DNA of 64,000 nt, from contig NW_020312025.1 of assembly GCF_003144115.1 (NCBI RefSeq), positions 7,461 through 71,460 on the forward strand, read 5' to 3'. The position numbers were made by a program, and so were the translations under genes. Positions 44,033 to 58,966 of this stretch are shown one piece after another (position 1 is the first letter of the stretch; each line of letters begins with the position of its first letter). The notes under the pieces were generated by a model. The model was not told where the DNA came from and made no database searches. It was given only the letters and a program-made list of their open reading frames with translations. The stretch is from Tilletiopsis washingtonensis (lineage: Eukaryota > Basidiomycota > Exobasidiomycetes > Entylomatales).

Positions 44033-45499
44033 ATGTCTGCCGCACCCGCCAAGGACACGCACGCCGCGCAGCCCACGCTCACGCACTCGGGCCCGCCGAC
44101 GTTCGACGACGTGAAGCGCGTGCTGAACCGCACCGTGCTCTCGCCGCTCGCGCTCGTCGGCATCCCGCTGCTCGGCTATCTCGCCGAGCGCCGCGCCTCG
44201 GCGCTGCCGTTCGGCGACGCCGCCAACTGGCCCTTCCCGACGCTCGAGCTGCTGCGCGCCCTCGCCGCGGCGCACCCGCGCCTGTACAAGCTCTGGCTGC
44301 TCGTGCTGCTGCGCACCTTCTCCCACACGGCCACGCGCTACGTGCGCAACCTCGGCGTGTACGGGCGCCAGCGCCCCGACTGGCGCAAGGAGGTCGTCGT
44401 CATCACCGGCGGCGCCGCCGGCATCGGCAAGGCCACCGTCGAGATCCTGAGCCACAAGAAGCGCGCGAGCATCGCCGTGCTCGACATGGCGCCGCCGCAG
44501 TACGCGCGGGCGCCGCCGGGTGCGCCCGAGATTCTGTACTTCAAGACGGACGTGACCGACCGCGAGAGCGTCAAGAAGGCCGCCGACGCCATCCGCGCCA
44601 AGTACGGCGAGCCGACGATCCTGATGAACTGCGCAGGTGAGCAGCACGGCCGCGCGATGCTTAGCGAGCCGCTGACGCCCAGTACCGCGCCCAGGCATCG
44701 CGCAGGGCTCTCTCATCCTCAACGCCGAGATGAAGAGCATTGAGCGCACCTGGCGCATCAACACGCTCGCCAACTGGATCACCGCGCAGGAGTTCCTGCC
44801 CGCGATGGTCAAGAAGAACCGCGGCCACATCATGACGGTCGCGAGCAGCGCCAGCTACAGTGAGTCGCCGCGAGGCAGCGGACCTGCTGCGCCCTGCTGA
44901 CAAGCTCTGCACAGTGTCCCTGCCGCAGATGGCCGAGTACGCCACGTCCAAGTCCGCGGCGCTTTCCTTCCACGAGGTGCTCTCTGCCGAGCTCCTGGCG
45001 CGGTGAGCAAGCTCGAGCCATTTGCCACGCTGCGCCGCTCACGCTCTCCCAGGTACAACGCGCCGGCCATCCGCACGTCGGTGTGCTGCCCGACGAAAGT
45101 GCGCACCGCGCTGGGCGACGGCATGGAGGACCACCCGGACCCGTTCTTCACGCCCAACCTCATGCCCGTGCAGGTCGGCCAGGCCATCGTCGACGTGTTC
45201 GACTCGGGCCTGAGCCAGTACGTCATCATGCCCGAGATCATGCGCATCCTGCCGTGGATGCGTGCCGTGCCGGACTGGATGCGGCGGCTGGTCAACCTCG
45301 TGAGTGCTTTGCAGTGTAGCTGCCGTCGGCCGCTGCTGACTCTTCCCGCTTGCAGATTGCCAACACGGACAACCAGGTGACGGACAAGTCGATGAACCGC
45401 GCGCTGAAGAACGGCTACGGCGCCGACTGGGACGGCGAGGCCAAGGAGCTGCGCCAGAAGGTCGTCGACCGTCTGCAGCGCGAGTCTGGCGGCAAGTAG
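44033..45499 (+). CDS. Membrane-anchored short-chain dehydrogenase/reductase
   Basis: Five exons: 44033-44636, 44695-44859, 44915-45002, 45053-45299, 45356-45499; 415 residues. The N-terminal 110 residues contain one or two hydrophobic segments (LSPLALVGIPLLGYLAE and LYKLWLLVLLRTFSH), suggesting an ER or lipid-droplet anchor. The Rossmann domain follows: VVVITGGAAGIGK (about 121-133), the DVTD adenine-site motif, ILMNCAG (about residue 199), the catalytic ASSAS serine, and YATSK with Y265 and K269. The C-terminal helix has TKVRTALGDGMEDHPDPF and MPEIMRILPWMRAVP. The layout matches classical SDRs related to retinol dehydrogenase 10 and HSD17B11-type enzymes, which oxidise or reduce lipids or sterols with NAD(P). 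The substrate cannot be read from sequence. Confidence 0.87.
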
Positions 45500-46606
45500 A
45501 CGGGCACCCGGCGGCCCGGCACTTGCAGAGGCGAGCAGTGCAGGCCTCCCGTACACATGGATCGCGCTCGGACCCGGGGAAGAGATCACGCAAGCAGACA
45601 CACGACACGCACCGAGCCATCTCAAGTCATCCCGTTGCTCTAATATAATGCATTATTCTGCCTGTGCGAGAGGGACCAGCGCGGCGGACAGAAGCTGGAG
45701 AGGATGGTGAGAGCAGTAGGGCAGCGCCATCGCCATGCCATGCTCCCTGCGCGTCGGGGCGGCTGCGCCGCTGCCGCTGCTCCCTCACCGCCTTGTTCCC
45801 ACGGTCCACGAGCGCGCCTTGCCAGCGATCGTGTTCGCTGCGACACGTATCGACTGCTCCCGGCGAGAGTACTAGCTCCATGGTAGCGCCATGCTGCTGG
45901 ATGGCGCACGGCAAGAGGGTCGTCAGGGTGCCCTTGGGCGAGGCGAGAGAGAGACACGGTGCGGGTGAGGTCGCGGCGGGCGGCATGGCGGCGACCGCCC
46001 TGGGCTTGCGGCCGCGCGTGCCTGCGCCGCGCGCAGAGCGCGCAGAGGCAGCTCAGGCCATCAGGCAGGCGGGCAGTCGACGGCAGGCGCACCGCGCGCG
46101 CCGCGTGTATGTAGGCTGGGCTGGCTGCTCTGCCGCTGCTGGCCTGCCCGCCGCCGCGCTGCCGCGCTGCCGTGCCCTGCCGCTGCCGCGCGCCGCGGCG
46201 GCGCCGCTCCGCCGGCTGCTCGTGCCCCTCTCCGTCTCCGTGAGCCGGCTCGCTGCCCTTCGCTCGTCCACACCCAACCCAGCGCATCCTTCTCGCCCGC
46301 ACATCCGCCTGCAGCCTCGCACGGCCGTCGCGTGTGCTGCTGCTACACTCCCTCTGCGGCGCTCCCGACCGCCCGGCGCAGTCGCGGCGTCTCCCGCACC
46401 GCCCTCTCGCACCTCATCGCGCACCTTTCTGCGCCGCTCCCGCTGGCTCCGCTGCCTGCTGCTGGCATCGCTGCCGCCTCGTCGACCGGCGCGACGTTGC
46501 TTTGAAGCTTTGCGGCTAGCGCTGCCTCTGCGCGCCTCCGTGCTGCGCCGCCCGCAGCGCTGCCCACTCCTGCCGCACCGCGGGCTGGCCTCGACCCGCA
46601 GCGGCC
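45500..46606. other. Intergenic, 1.1 kb: SDR 3' end and ROM2 promoter
   Basis: This contains an AT island with a perfect 12-bp palindrome ATAATGCATTAT at 45645-45656, about 150 bp past the SDR stop and likely near its 3' end. The right part (about 46260-46600) is strongly pyrimidine-rich leader sequence before ATG 46607. No other gene recognised. Confidence 0.45.
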
Positions 46607-49600
46607 ATGCCGCCGCCGCACGCCTCGTCGTCGGCCGCGCCCTCGGGCCATGGTCCTGACAAGCGGACGATGGCCTACGAGTCCATCTTCGGGCGCCCGT
46701 CGGCCAAGCCCAAGGGCCCCATGCCGCCGCCCGGCGCGCCCGGCTACGGCGGCATGCACGGCGCGCCCGGGCTGCCGCCGCAGGCCATCGCCACGAGCCA
46801 CTGGGTGCACTCGCAGGCCGGCGCCGGGATGCCACCGCACGCCGCGCCGTCGCCCATGCCGCCGCAATGGTACGGCGCTGGCGGCGCCGGCGCGCCGATG
46901 ATGCCGCCGCAGCAGCCGGGCATGCGCTACCCTGGGCCGCCGCAGCACATGCCGCCGGTGGGCATGAACATGGGCATGGGCATGGGCATGGGCCCCGGCA
47001 GCAGCATGCATCCGGCCGGCGCACCTATGTACGACGACCGGCGCATCTCCATGGCGCCGAGCGCCGCAAGCGACCCGCGCATGTCGTTCTACGGCTCAGC
47101 AGCTGAGGCGTACGGCTCTGCCGCACCCTCGCCGGCGCCGTCAGCACAAGGCGCCTCGCATGGTGGCCACAACGGCGCGGCTCCGGCGCATATGGCTTCA
47201 CCGGCCATGTCTGTGGCCTCAGCTGCACCGCCGTCGGCGAGCGCGCCGGGCAACAGCTACCCTGAAGTGCCGGGCTACCGCCACGCCTCCAACGGCTCCT
47301 ACAGCATCGCTGCGCCGGGCTCGGCAGCAGGCTACGGCGCGCCGGGTCTGCAGCCCACGCCTCCGCCGCGTGACGACGACGTCTCTCCGCGTGCGCCGCC
47401 TCGCCTGCCCAGCATCGAGCTGGGCCCGCGCAAGAACGGCAACGGCGCCGAGGAGCTCGAGGATGAGTCGTTGTGGTTCATGCCGCAGGCCAAGCGCGAG
47501 AGCGTCGATGCCCGCGCCAAGGCAGCGGCAGCGGCGGCAGCGGTCGGCGCGGCGCTTCGCGAGGATGATGAGCCCGGGCAGCGGACACCGACCAGTCCGC
47601 TGAAGGACATGCGGGGTCTTGAGCAAGCCTTGCCTGCCCCTGTGCAGAGCGAGGCGGTGCAGGAGCATGTGGAAGAGGAGCGCAACGGTGAGTCGCACAG
47701 AAGCAGCCTGCAGTTTGCCGCTGCTGAGACCCTCGCTCGCAGACTACCAGGACTACCAGCGCCAGCTCAGCATGGGCCGTCAGTCTGCTGCCTCGTCGGT
47801 GTACGGCGATGGCCGCCGGAGAGGCTCGTTCGAGTCAGATGCGCCGTCGGTGAGCAACTCGCTCTACACGCTGCCGGGCCAGCCCAGCGGCTCGTCTCGC
47901 TTCTACACCGGCGGCCAGGGCGGACCCTCGGCGCAGCAAGGCTACTTCGGCGCCAGCGCTGCGGCGGCATACCATCCGCCCAACTTTTACGCTCCGCCGC
48001 CGGGCCAGTCGCGCATGCGCACCGTCAGCTCGGCGACACAGGCAGCGCAGGCCGCGCAGAGCGGCGGCTACGGCGCTGCGACGGGTCCCACCGGGCGCTT
48101 TGAGGCGCGAAGCATGTCTGCCGGGCAGAGCGCGCGGCCAGGCCTGCCAATAGCGGCCTTGTCGTCGCCGCATGGCAGCATTGGAAGCCAGCTGCCGGGC
48201 AGCACCACGCCGCAGCACCGGCGCGGCCCTTTAGTGTACCCGGCGCTGCTGTCGCGCGTCGCGGAGGCCTTCCGCACGCGCGTCACGCTTGCGGAGCGGA
48301 CCAAGGACGGGCTGTCCTACACAGACGCCTTTGACGGCCGGGAAGCAGTGGACCGCATTGCCTACATCATCAAGACGACAGACCGGAATCTTGCGCTGCT
48401 GCTCGGCCGCGCGCTCGACGCTCAGAAGTTCTTCCACGACGTCACGTACGACCACCGGCTGCGCGACAGCCCCAATGAGCTGTACCAGTTCCGTGTGCGC
48501 CTGACGAACCCTTTCGAAAACGAGGGCGAGGCGTACGAGGACGCGCACGACGGGGTGCACACCCCTGCCAGCCTGGCGCATGGCAACTCGCTGCGAGCGC
48601 CCTCGCTGCGCAGCGCCAAGTCCCCTACGCGCGACAGCTCTAGTGCCAGCCTGCGGCTGCCGGGCTCGAGCGCGGCCAGTGTCTCGGCGATGACCACCGA
48701 CACCTCGGCCCTCTCGACGCCGGCGACGTCGATGGCGCCGCACCATCGCGGCTCGACTCCCTCGCAGATTGGCGGCAAGGAGTCGCCTGCTGCGGCAGAA
48801 GAAGAAGATGCGCTGCCGACCGGTGTCTTCACTCTTCTCACCGACTGCTACTCGCCGACATGCACGCGCGACCGGCTCTGTTACTCGATCGCATGTCCGC
48901 GCCGGCTGGAGCAGCAGGCGCGCCTGAACATGAAGCCGCAGCCGGTGCTGAAGCGCAGCATCAGTCGCGAGAGTCTCGGCGATGTCAAGGAGCAGGGCGC
49001 GCTCTGGGCCGACGGCGTTTCGAAGGAGATTCTCGAGAGCGTTTCGGACCAGGAGCGCAAGCGGCAAGAGCTCATCAACGAGGTGATCTACACGGAACGC
49101 GACTTTGTCCGCGATCTGGAGTACCTGCGGGATGTGAGTTGCCTCCCGACGCGATGATGCTGCCGGGTGCTGACTGCGTTGTGCAGGCCTGGATCAAGCC
49201 GCTGCGCTCGCGCGACATCATCCCAGAGGCGCGCCGCGATGACTTTGTGACGCAGGTCTTCTGGAACGTCCTCGAGATCCACGCCGTCAACGCCAAGCTG
49301 TCAGAGCTGCTGAGCAAGCGCCAGAAGCAGCAGGCCATCGTCGAGCGCATCGGCGACTACCTGCTCGAGATGGTGCCGCACTTCCAGCCCTTCGTCAAGT
49401 ACGGCGCGCACCAGCTGTACGGCAAGTACGAGTTCGAGAAGGAGAAGAGCAGCAACCCTGCATTCGCCAAGTTTGTCGAGGTGCGTCAGACCCGACGCGG
49501 CCATAGCGCTGCCTGCTGACCTCATTTCGCACCAGGAAACGGAGAGGCTGCCGGAGTCGCGCAAGCTCGAGCTCAACGGCTACCTCACGAAGCCGACGAC

Positions 49601-51899
49601 GCGTCTCGCGCGCTATCCGCTGCTGCTCGAGAGCGTCATCAAGGCCACGCCAGACGACAACCCGGACAAGCAGGCGCTGCCCAAGGTGGTCAAGATCGTG
49701 CGCGAGTTCCTCACGAAGGTCAACACCGAGTCCGGCCGCAGCGAGAACCGCTTCAATCTCGCGCAGCTCGACCAGCAGCTCGTGTTCAAGCAAGGCGAGG
49801 CAGTCGACTTGCGCCTCCGGGACGAGCAGCGCGAGCTCGTCTTCAAGGGCCCTCTCAAGCGTCGCGGCGGCACGCAGAGCGAGAGTGGCGACCTGCAGGT
49901 CTTCCTCTTCGACCACGCCTTGCTGATGGTCAAGGCCAAGACGGTGCACAAGCACGAGCTGTACAAGGTGTCCCGCAAGGTAAGCTGCTCTGTGACCATT
50001 CTGGCGCCTCCCCTTCGCTGACGCAACACCTGCAGCCCATTCCACTCGAGCTGCTGATAGTGACGGTGTACGATGAGGTGCCGACGGGCAAGGGCAACGC
50101 GACGCGGCCTAAGAGCATCATGTCGCGCACCTCGACTGGCAACCGCCTGAGCGGCGGCGTGCCGACTGGCTCCGCTCCGAAGCAGGACCAGAAGACGGGA
50201 TACGCCCTGACCTTCACCTACCTCGGCCGCAAGGGCTACACGCAGACGCTGTGGGCGAGCACCTTTGTCAGCAGGCGCAAGTGGTTCGAGCACATCGAGG
50301 CGCGGCAGGAGATCCTGCGTCAGCGGTCCAACATCTTCGACACGATGACGCTGTCGGAGGGCTTCTTCGTCGGCCCGAGCAAGGTGAACTGCTCGGTGCC
50401 GTTCGACTTCGGACGGCGCATCATCTACGGCACCGACGACGGCGTGTACCTGTCAGACCTGCGCGAGCGCGCTCGTCCGCCGACCAAGGTGCTCCCACTG
50501 CCGGGCGTCACGCAAGTCGACGTTCTGGAAGAATACCAGATCCTGATCATCCTCGCCGAGCGCTCTGTGCACACGTTCACGCTCGACGCCTTGGATCCGT
50601 CAGACCCCATGGGCTCGCTCAAGCGCGGCCGGCGCATCTCGTCGCACACGTCGTTCTTCAAGGCGGGCCAGTGCCTCGGCCGCACGCTCGTGTGCGTGGT
50701 CAAGTCCTCGTCGCTCTCGTCGACGATCAAGACGCTCGAGCCCATCGAGCAGAATGTGCGCGGCAAGAAGCAGCCCACGTTCCGCAAGCTGCTGCAGGGC
50801 GGCCAGGAGACGCTGCGCGTGTTCAAGGAGTTCTACATCCCAACCGAGTCGTCGTCGATCCACTTCCTGAAGAGCAAGCTGTGCGTCGGCTGCACCAAGG
50901 GCTTCGAGATCGTCGACCTGGAGACGCTTGACACGCAGGGCCTGCTCGACCCCGCCGACTCGAACCTCGACTTTGTGCACCGCAAGGAGACGGTGAAGCC
51001 CATCGCCATCTACCGCATCGACGGCGAGTTCCTGCTGTGCTACGACGGTGAGTGCTGCGGTCCACTTGGTGTAATGTGACTGCGCGACTGACGCACGATG
51101 TCACGCAGAGTTCGCCTTCTACGTGAACAAGAACGGCTGGCGCTCGAAAGGCAACTGGATCATCCACTGGGAGGGCAACCCGACGGCGTTTGCGCTCCAC
51201 CACCCCTACGTGCTGGCATTCGAGCCGAGCTTCGTCGAGGTCCGACACGTCATGACCGGTGCGCTGCACCAGGTCATCACGGGCTACAACCTGCGCTGCC
51301 TGTTCGCCGACGTGCCGCCGCCCACCGGCGGAGGAGGCTCATCGAGCAGCAGCGCCAGCAGCAGTCAAGTCAGCCTGCATGGCGGCGCGCCTGGCGCGAT
51401 GTCGCCCTATGCGGCGCCCGGACGGCCATCGTTCGGTGGCGCTCCGGGCTACCCAGGGCCACCAGGCACGCCGCAGTACGGTCCCGGGCAGGTGCCCTTG
51501 AATCGCGCGCAGAGCTACAACATGATGGCTCCGCCGCCAGCGCCGGCGCCCGGATACGGCCGTTCCATGCCGGGTGCGCCGCCACCACGACCCGTCGGAC
51601 CGCCGTATGGGCCGCCTGGCCAGCAGATGATGTACCCGCAAGGCCCACGGCCAGGCGTGCCGTTCGCCTTCACTGCAGCTGCTCAAGCGCCGCGGCCGCC
51701 GCCGCCGCGCAACCCAGTGTGGGAGAGCGTCAGCCAGTCGCGCGGCCAGATCATCTTCATCGGCGACACCAGGTGAGTCTGCTGCCGTGCGCTCTGACGG
51801 AGCGTCGCTGATCATGCTCCCTCCAGCGTCTTTGCCATCAAGCCGTCGGCGACCGGAGGCGCTGGCGCAACGTCACAGTCAATCAGCTCTGCAGGCTGA
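46607..51899 (+). CDS. ROM2: Rho1 guanine nucleotide exchange factor (DEP-RhoGEF-PH-CNH)
   Basis: Seven exons: 46607-47687, 47743-49133, 49187-49480, 49536-49979, 50036-51047, 51109-51772, 51827-51899; 1652 residues. Domains in order: a Pro/Met/Gly/Ala-rich disordered N-terminus of about 520 residues; DEP domain at about 530-605 (RTKDGLSYTDAFDGREAVDR, ALDAQKFFHDVTYDHRLRD); the Rom-family bridge TGVFTLLTDCYSPTCTRDRL; RhoGEF at about 800-985 (ELINEVIYTERDFVRDLEYL, LNGYLTKPTTRLARYPLLLE); PH-like region (DLQVFLFDHALLMVKAK); CNH domain at about 1190-1470 (CSVPFDFGRRIIYGTDDGVY, HPYVLAFEPSFVEVRHV); and a Pro/Gly/Gln-rich tail. Known role: activates Rho1 at the plasma membrane in the cell-wall integrity pathway, upstream of Pkc1 and glucan synthase. 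The exon chain agrees with the family throughout. Confidence 0.95.
46970..46993 (+). repeat. (ATGGGC)4 in-frame hexanucleotide repeat in ROM2
   Basis: Four perfect ATGGGC units encode (Met-Gly)4 inside the Pro/Met-rich N-terminus of ROM2. Gain or loss of units would keep frame. Confidence 0.85.
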
Positions 51900-52210
51900 G
51901 CGCCCCTCCCTTGTCCCTCTCTCCCCTCCTTCGGGTGCCCCTCTGCCGCGCGCGCTGCCTGATCTCTCCTCTCGTCTCGTCGCACATTCCCCCGTTTTGC
52001 CGCGCCGTCATGGCGCGCCTGTATCACATCACTCAGCACACTTCCCGCTCTCTCGCGCCCTGCCGCTGTCACTCTCTGCCGCACGCACGGAATGAACAGT
52101 GAGCGCGCCACTGTTTGATCACACTCGGGCGTCAGCAGTGTCAGGGCTCGCAGATATAGGTCAGTGGATGGCATTAGACAGAGCACCGGCACGTCGCAGA
52201 CGGAAGGCGC
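51900..52210. other. Convergent intergenic region, 0.31 kb
   Basis: This lies between the ROM2 stop and the NOP2 stop. It is a long C/T-rich stretch (about 51905-52080), probably ROM2 3' UTR. No gene seen. Confidence 0.5.
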
Positions 52211-54646
52211 TCATGCAGCGGCGGCGGCACCGCTCTTGCGCCCACCCGACGGCCGCCCCTTCCGCTTGTCTGCGCGCCGCTTGGCGCTCTCGATGAGCTG
52301 CGCGTCCTCCTCGTCATTGAAGAGGCTGGTGTCGGCCGCAGTGGCGGCGGGCTCTGCTGCCTCGTCGTCGCTCTCCGGCTCAATAGCGGGCGCGTCGGAC
52401 TCGTCGGACTCGTCGGCCTTCTTCGCTGCCGCTTTAGCGGCGGCCGTCGGCTTGACCTTGGGCGACACCTTGATCTTGGCCAGGAAAAAGCCGTCGACGT
52501 TGTGCGTGTGCGGGTAGACGCGGCGCGCCAGGTTCATCTTCGAGTCGAACCGCCGCTCGCGGAAGGACAGGAAGCCCTCGCGGCCAAAGTCGACGCCCGT
52601 CGGCACAAGCTTGCAGTTGGGACGCTGCGGCAGGGCGAGTGAGATGATGCACTGAGCTCAGCCGGACGCCTCGCTCACCTTCTTCAGCGCATAGTCGACC
52701 ACCTGCTCGTCCTCCTCGGTCAGCACCGAGCAGGTGCTGTACACGACGTAGCCGCCCGAGCGCTTCACGCTGTCGATGGCGCACAGGATGAGCTGCTTCT
52801 GCAGATGCGTGAGGAGTTGCAGGTCGCGCTCCGACTGCCGTGGCTGTCAGCAGAGGCCCGCTGCAGAGGCTCAGTCACTACACGTACCTTGTTCGTCTTC
52901 ACGGACTGGTCCTTGGAGATGACACCCGTGCCGGAGCAGGGCGAGTCCAGCAGCACACGGTCGAAGCCGCCGAGCACCTTGGGGAACGCGCGCGCGTCGT
53001 AGTTGGTGACAACGACGTTCTTGCAGCCCAGCCGGTGGACGTTGGCAGTCAGGCTCTTCGTCCGCGCCTTGTTCGAGTCGTTGGCAAAGACGACGCCGGA
53101 GTTCTGCATCAGGGCAGACAGATACGTCGTCTTGCCGCCCGGCGCAGAGGCCATGTCGAGCACGCGCTCGCCCGGCTGCGGAGCGAGGGCAATGCAGGGC
53201 AGGAACGAAGAGGCCGCCTGCAGCATGTAGTGGCCAGCCAGGTACTCGGCCGTGGCGCCGATCGGCACGCTGCTCTCGAAGACCTGCAGACCGACCTTGC
53301 TCCACTTGCCCAGCGGCTCGAGCGTGACGCCGCGATTGATCAGCGCCTGTGCCAGATCGCGGCGACGCGTGCGCAGCGTGTTGGTGCGGATGGTAACCGG
53401 GCGCGGCGTCTCGTTCGCCTCGAAGAACTCGATAGCCTGAAGGGTGTGTGAGCGGAGCGGGCCTGGCAGTGGCCGCACTAGACTCACCTCAGCGGGCGGG
53501 AACATCTGCAGTAACCGGTCGGCCAGGAACGCATTGTAGCCGTAGTAGCTGCACACGTCGTCGAGGAGCTGCTCCATGTACTCGCTGCGGCTGCGGCCGT
53601 CGGTCGCCAGCCGCTTGAAGTCGCCAAGGATCGCCACAATCTCCTGGATGCGCATCTGCACCACCTGCAGGTCTGCACCCTGCACCGCCTCGGCCTCACG
53701 CTGCTCGATCGTCGGCAGCATGAAGTCGTCGCCGCCCTCCTCGCCCGAGGCCGAGTCGCCGCCTTCCTCGTCGTCGCTGCCCTCCTCTCCGTCCAGCAGC
53801 ATCTCGTCGTCTTCCAGGCCCTCCTCATCATCCTCGGAGCCCTCCTCATACTCCTCGCCGCCCTCCTCGTCGCTGTCGAGCGCGAGGCCCTGGCTCTTCA
53901 GCAGCTCCTCGAGCCGCTCGGCCTCCGCGCGCATCTTCTTCTTCTGCCGCTCGGTGAGCTTCGTGCCCTTGGCCGGCAGGTTGTCGAGGTCGATGCCGTC
54001 CTCCTCCTCCCGCTCTGCGTCCTCGACGAGCGACTCATCGCCCTCTTCGTCGCCCGACTCGGCCAGGCCGAGCGCTCCCTCTGCGTCTGACGCATCCTCG
54101 TCCTCGTACTCAATGCCGCTGTCCTCGCCCTCGGAGAGGATGGCAGCGTTGGCGGCGTCCTGCACACGGGCTGCTCAGCGGTGTCGCAAAGCAGACGCAG
54201 GCACATCGACTCACCGCGCCCTCGTCATCGCTGTCGCTGCCGAGGTCGAACTCATCGGCCGCGTCTTCGTCCTCATCGCCGCTCTCGAGGCCCTCGAAGC
54301 CGTCGCCGGCCTCGTCCTCGCTGTCGAACATCATGCTGCGCTCCACCTTCTCCTCGCCCTTCTTGCCTGCCTTGGCCTTTGGCGGCGCCGACGCGGCCTC
54401 GCGCGCGGGCGCTGCCTTGGCGCGCTTTCCCGCAGCGGGTGCCGCAGCCGGCGCGGCGTCGGTGGCCTTGCGCTTGCCCTTCGACGCCGAGCCGCTGGCA
54501 GCAGCGGCGCCGCCCGGGTTGCGCGGGCCGGCGGCCGAGAGCGGCTTGTTGCGGCCGCCGGAGCGCACCGTGCCGCTCGACTTGGCCGCGGCGGGCTCGA
54601 GCACGGGCGTGGGTGCGGCCTGCTTGTGCTTGGATCTGCGGCCCAT
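52211..54646 (-). CDS. NOP2: 25S rRNA cytosine-C5 methyltransferase / ribosome biogenesis factor
   Basis: Five exons: 54215-54646, 53488-54159, 52888-53436, 52679-52834, 52211-52624; 740 residues. The N-terminus is basic then strongly acidic (DSEDEAGDGFEGLESGDEDE, GGEEYEEGSEDDEEGLEDDE), typical of nucleolar Nop2. The NOP2/RsmB core follows: SYYGYNAFLADRLLQMFPPAE, RPVTIRTNTLRTRRRDLAQA, SAM-binding LDMASAPGGKTT (461-472), DSPCSGTGVISKD with C535, and YSTCSV with C586, the two cysteines used in m5C chemistry. The end has RPNCKLVPTGVDFGREGF, RRVYPHTHNVDGFFLAK and a Lys/Arg-rich tail. Known role: methylates 25S rRNA helix 90 and is needed for 60S production in the nucleolus. Intron 53437-53487 is 51 bp and stop-free in frame. 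The converse neighbour ROM2 converges on it. Confidence 0.95.
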
Positions 54647-55608
54647 GGTGTGTTGTGAGTTGGGTGAGAGGTGAGGGTGAGGGATGCGGAGGCAGGGCCA
54701 AGCCAGGCAGGCGCCTTCAGCGCGTGACTTCTCTTCGCGCGCGCGGCTCAGAATTTTGGAGCACTCCCGCACGAGAGGAGCCGAGGTCCCACGGCCCCGC
54801 GCCGGCCGCACAACGCCGACGTGCTGCAGCTGCGCGTGATCGGCGCGGTGCGCTTCCCGCCGTGTGCGCGCCTCCACGAGCCGCGCCGTGCACGAGCCTC
54901 GCCGAGAGCGACAAGACACGGCCACGCAGCGACGCTTGTCTGCGCAAAGCGGCTGAAGGCGCGGCGATAGCAGCGAGAAGGAACTTAGAGCAGATGCAGG
55001 CTCTGCTGTAGCATATTCCGACCTCGAGCAGCATGCGCAACAAGGCAAAGCCGCCCGCGCTGCGTGCTGTGCTGGAAGCTCGTGCGCGCGCGAAGGAAGC
55101 CTCGCGACGCGGTGACGAAGCCCGCCGCAAGAGCCAGGCGCGCAGCGGGGGCAGGCTCGCAATGCCGACTGTTGAGCAGCACAAGTCCGTCTCTCGAGCG
55201 TCTGTGGCTCTGATGTCCAGAGCCGTCGAGGCCGAAGGTGCTGGACGGTGGTGGGCCGTCGCTGCTGCGGTGCTGCATCATGCATGCGGCTCCGCGACCC
55301 TGCCTGCGCTGGCTGCGCTGCACGCGTGGAGTGCTGCGCTGGCGTGTGCGCGCGGCGCCGTGCCCGCTGCGCGTTACGAGAGCGCCGCGCGCGATGATGA
55401 GCGGCGGCCAGGCATGCCTCGCCTTGCCTGCGCTCCACCATCCCCTCTGAGCGCCTGTCGTCCACACAGCACCACTCACACACCTCACCTGGTCACTCCC
55501 ACTCGCCACGCCTGCGTGCTGCCTTGCCGCACCTCTCACCACCCTCGCCCTCGTCGCGCCCTCCCGCCACCCAGCCCCCTGTCCGTGCCCTCCACTCCCT
55601 CGCCCGCC
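54647..55608. other. Divergent intergenic region, 0.96 kb (NOP2 / CDC48 promoters)
   Basis: The CDC48 side (about 55440-55608) is a C/T-rich leader with repeated CACC/CTCCC and ends ccgccATGg. No other exon chain recognised. Confidence 0.45.
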
Positions 55609-58815
<3,207 letters not shown>

Positions 58816-58966
58816 GCGCACGGAGCCTGCTTCCATCTCCACACGGACGCGGTGCACGTCTGGCGGGCTAGTGCCCAGCTCGCGGCCTGGCCCCCCTCTT
58901 CCTTCCCTCACCATGTAATGATCACACAGAAACACTTTCCAGCGATCCATTGCCCGACCAGGCGGG

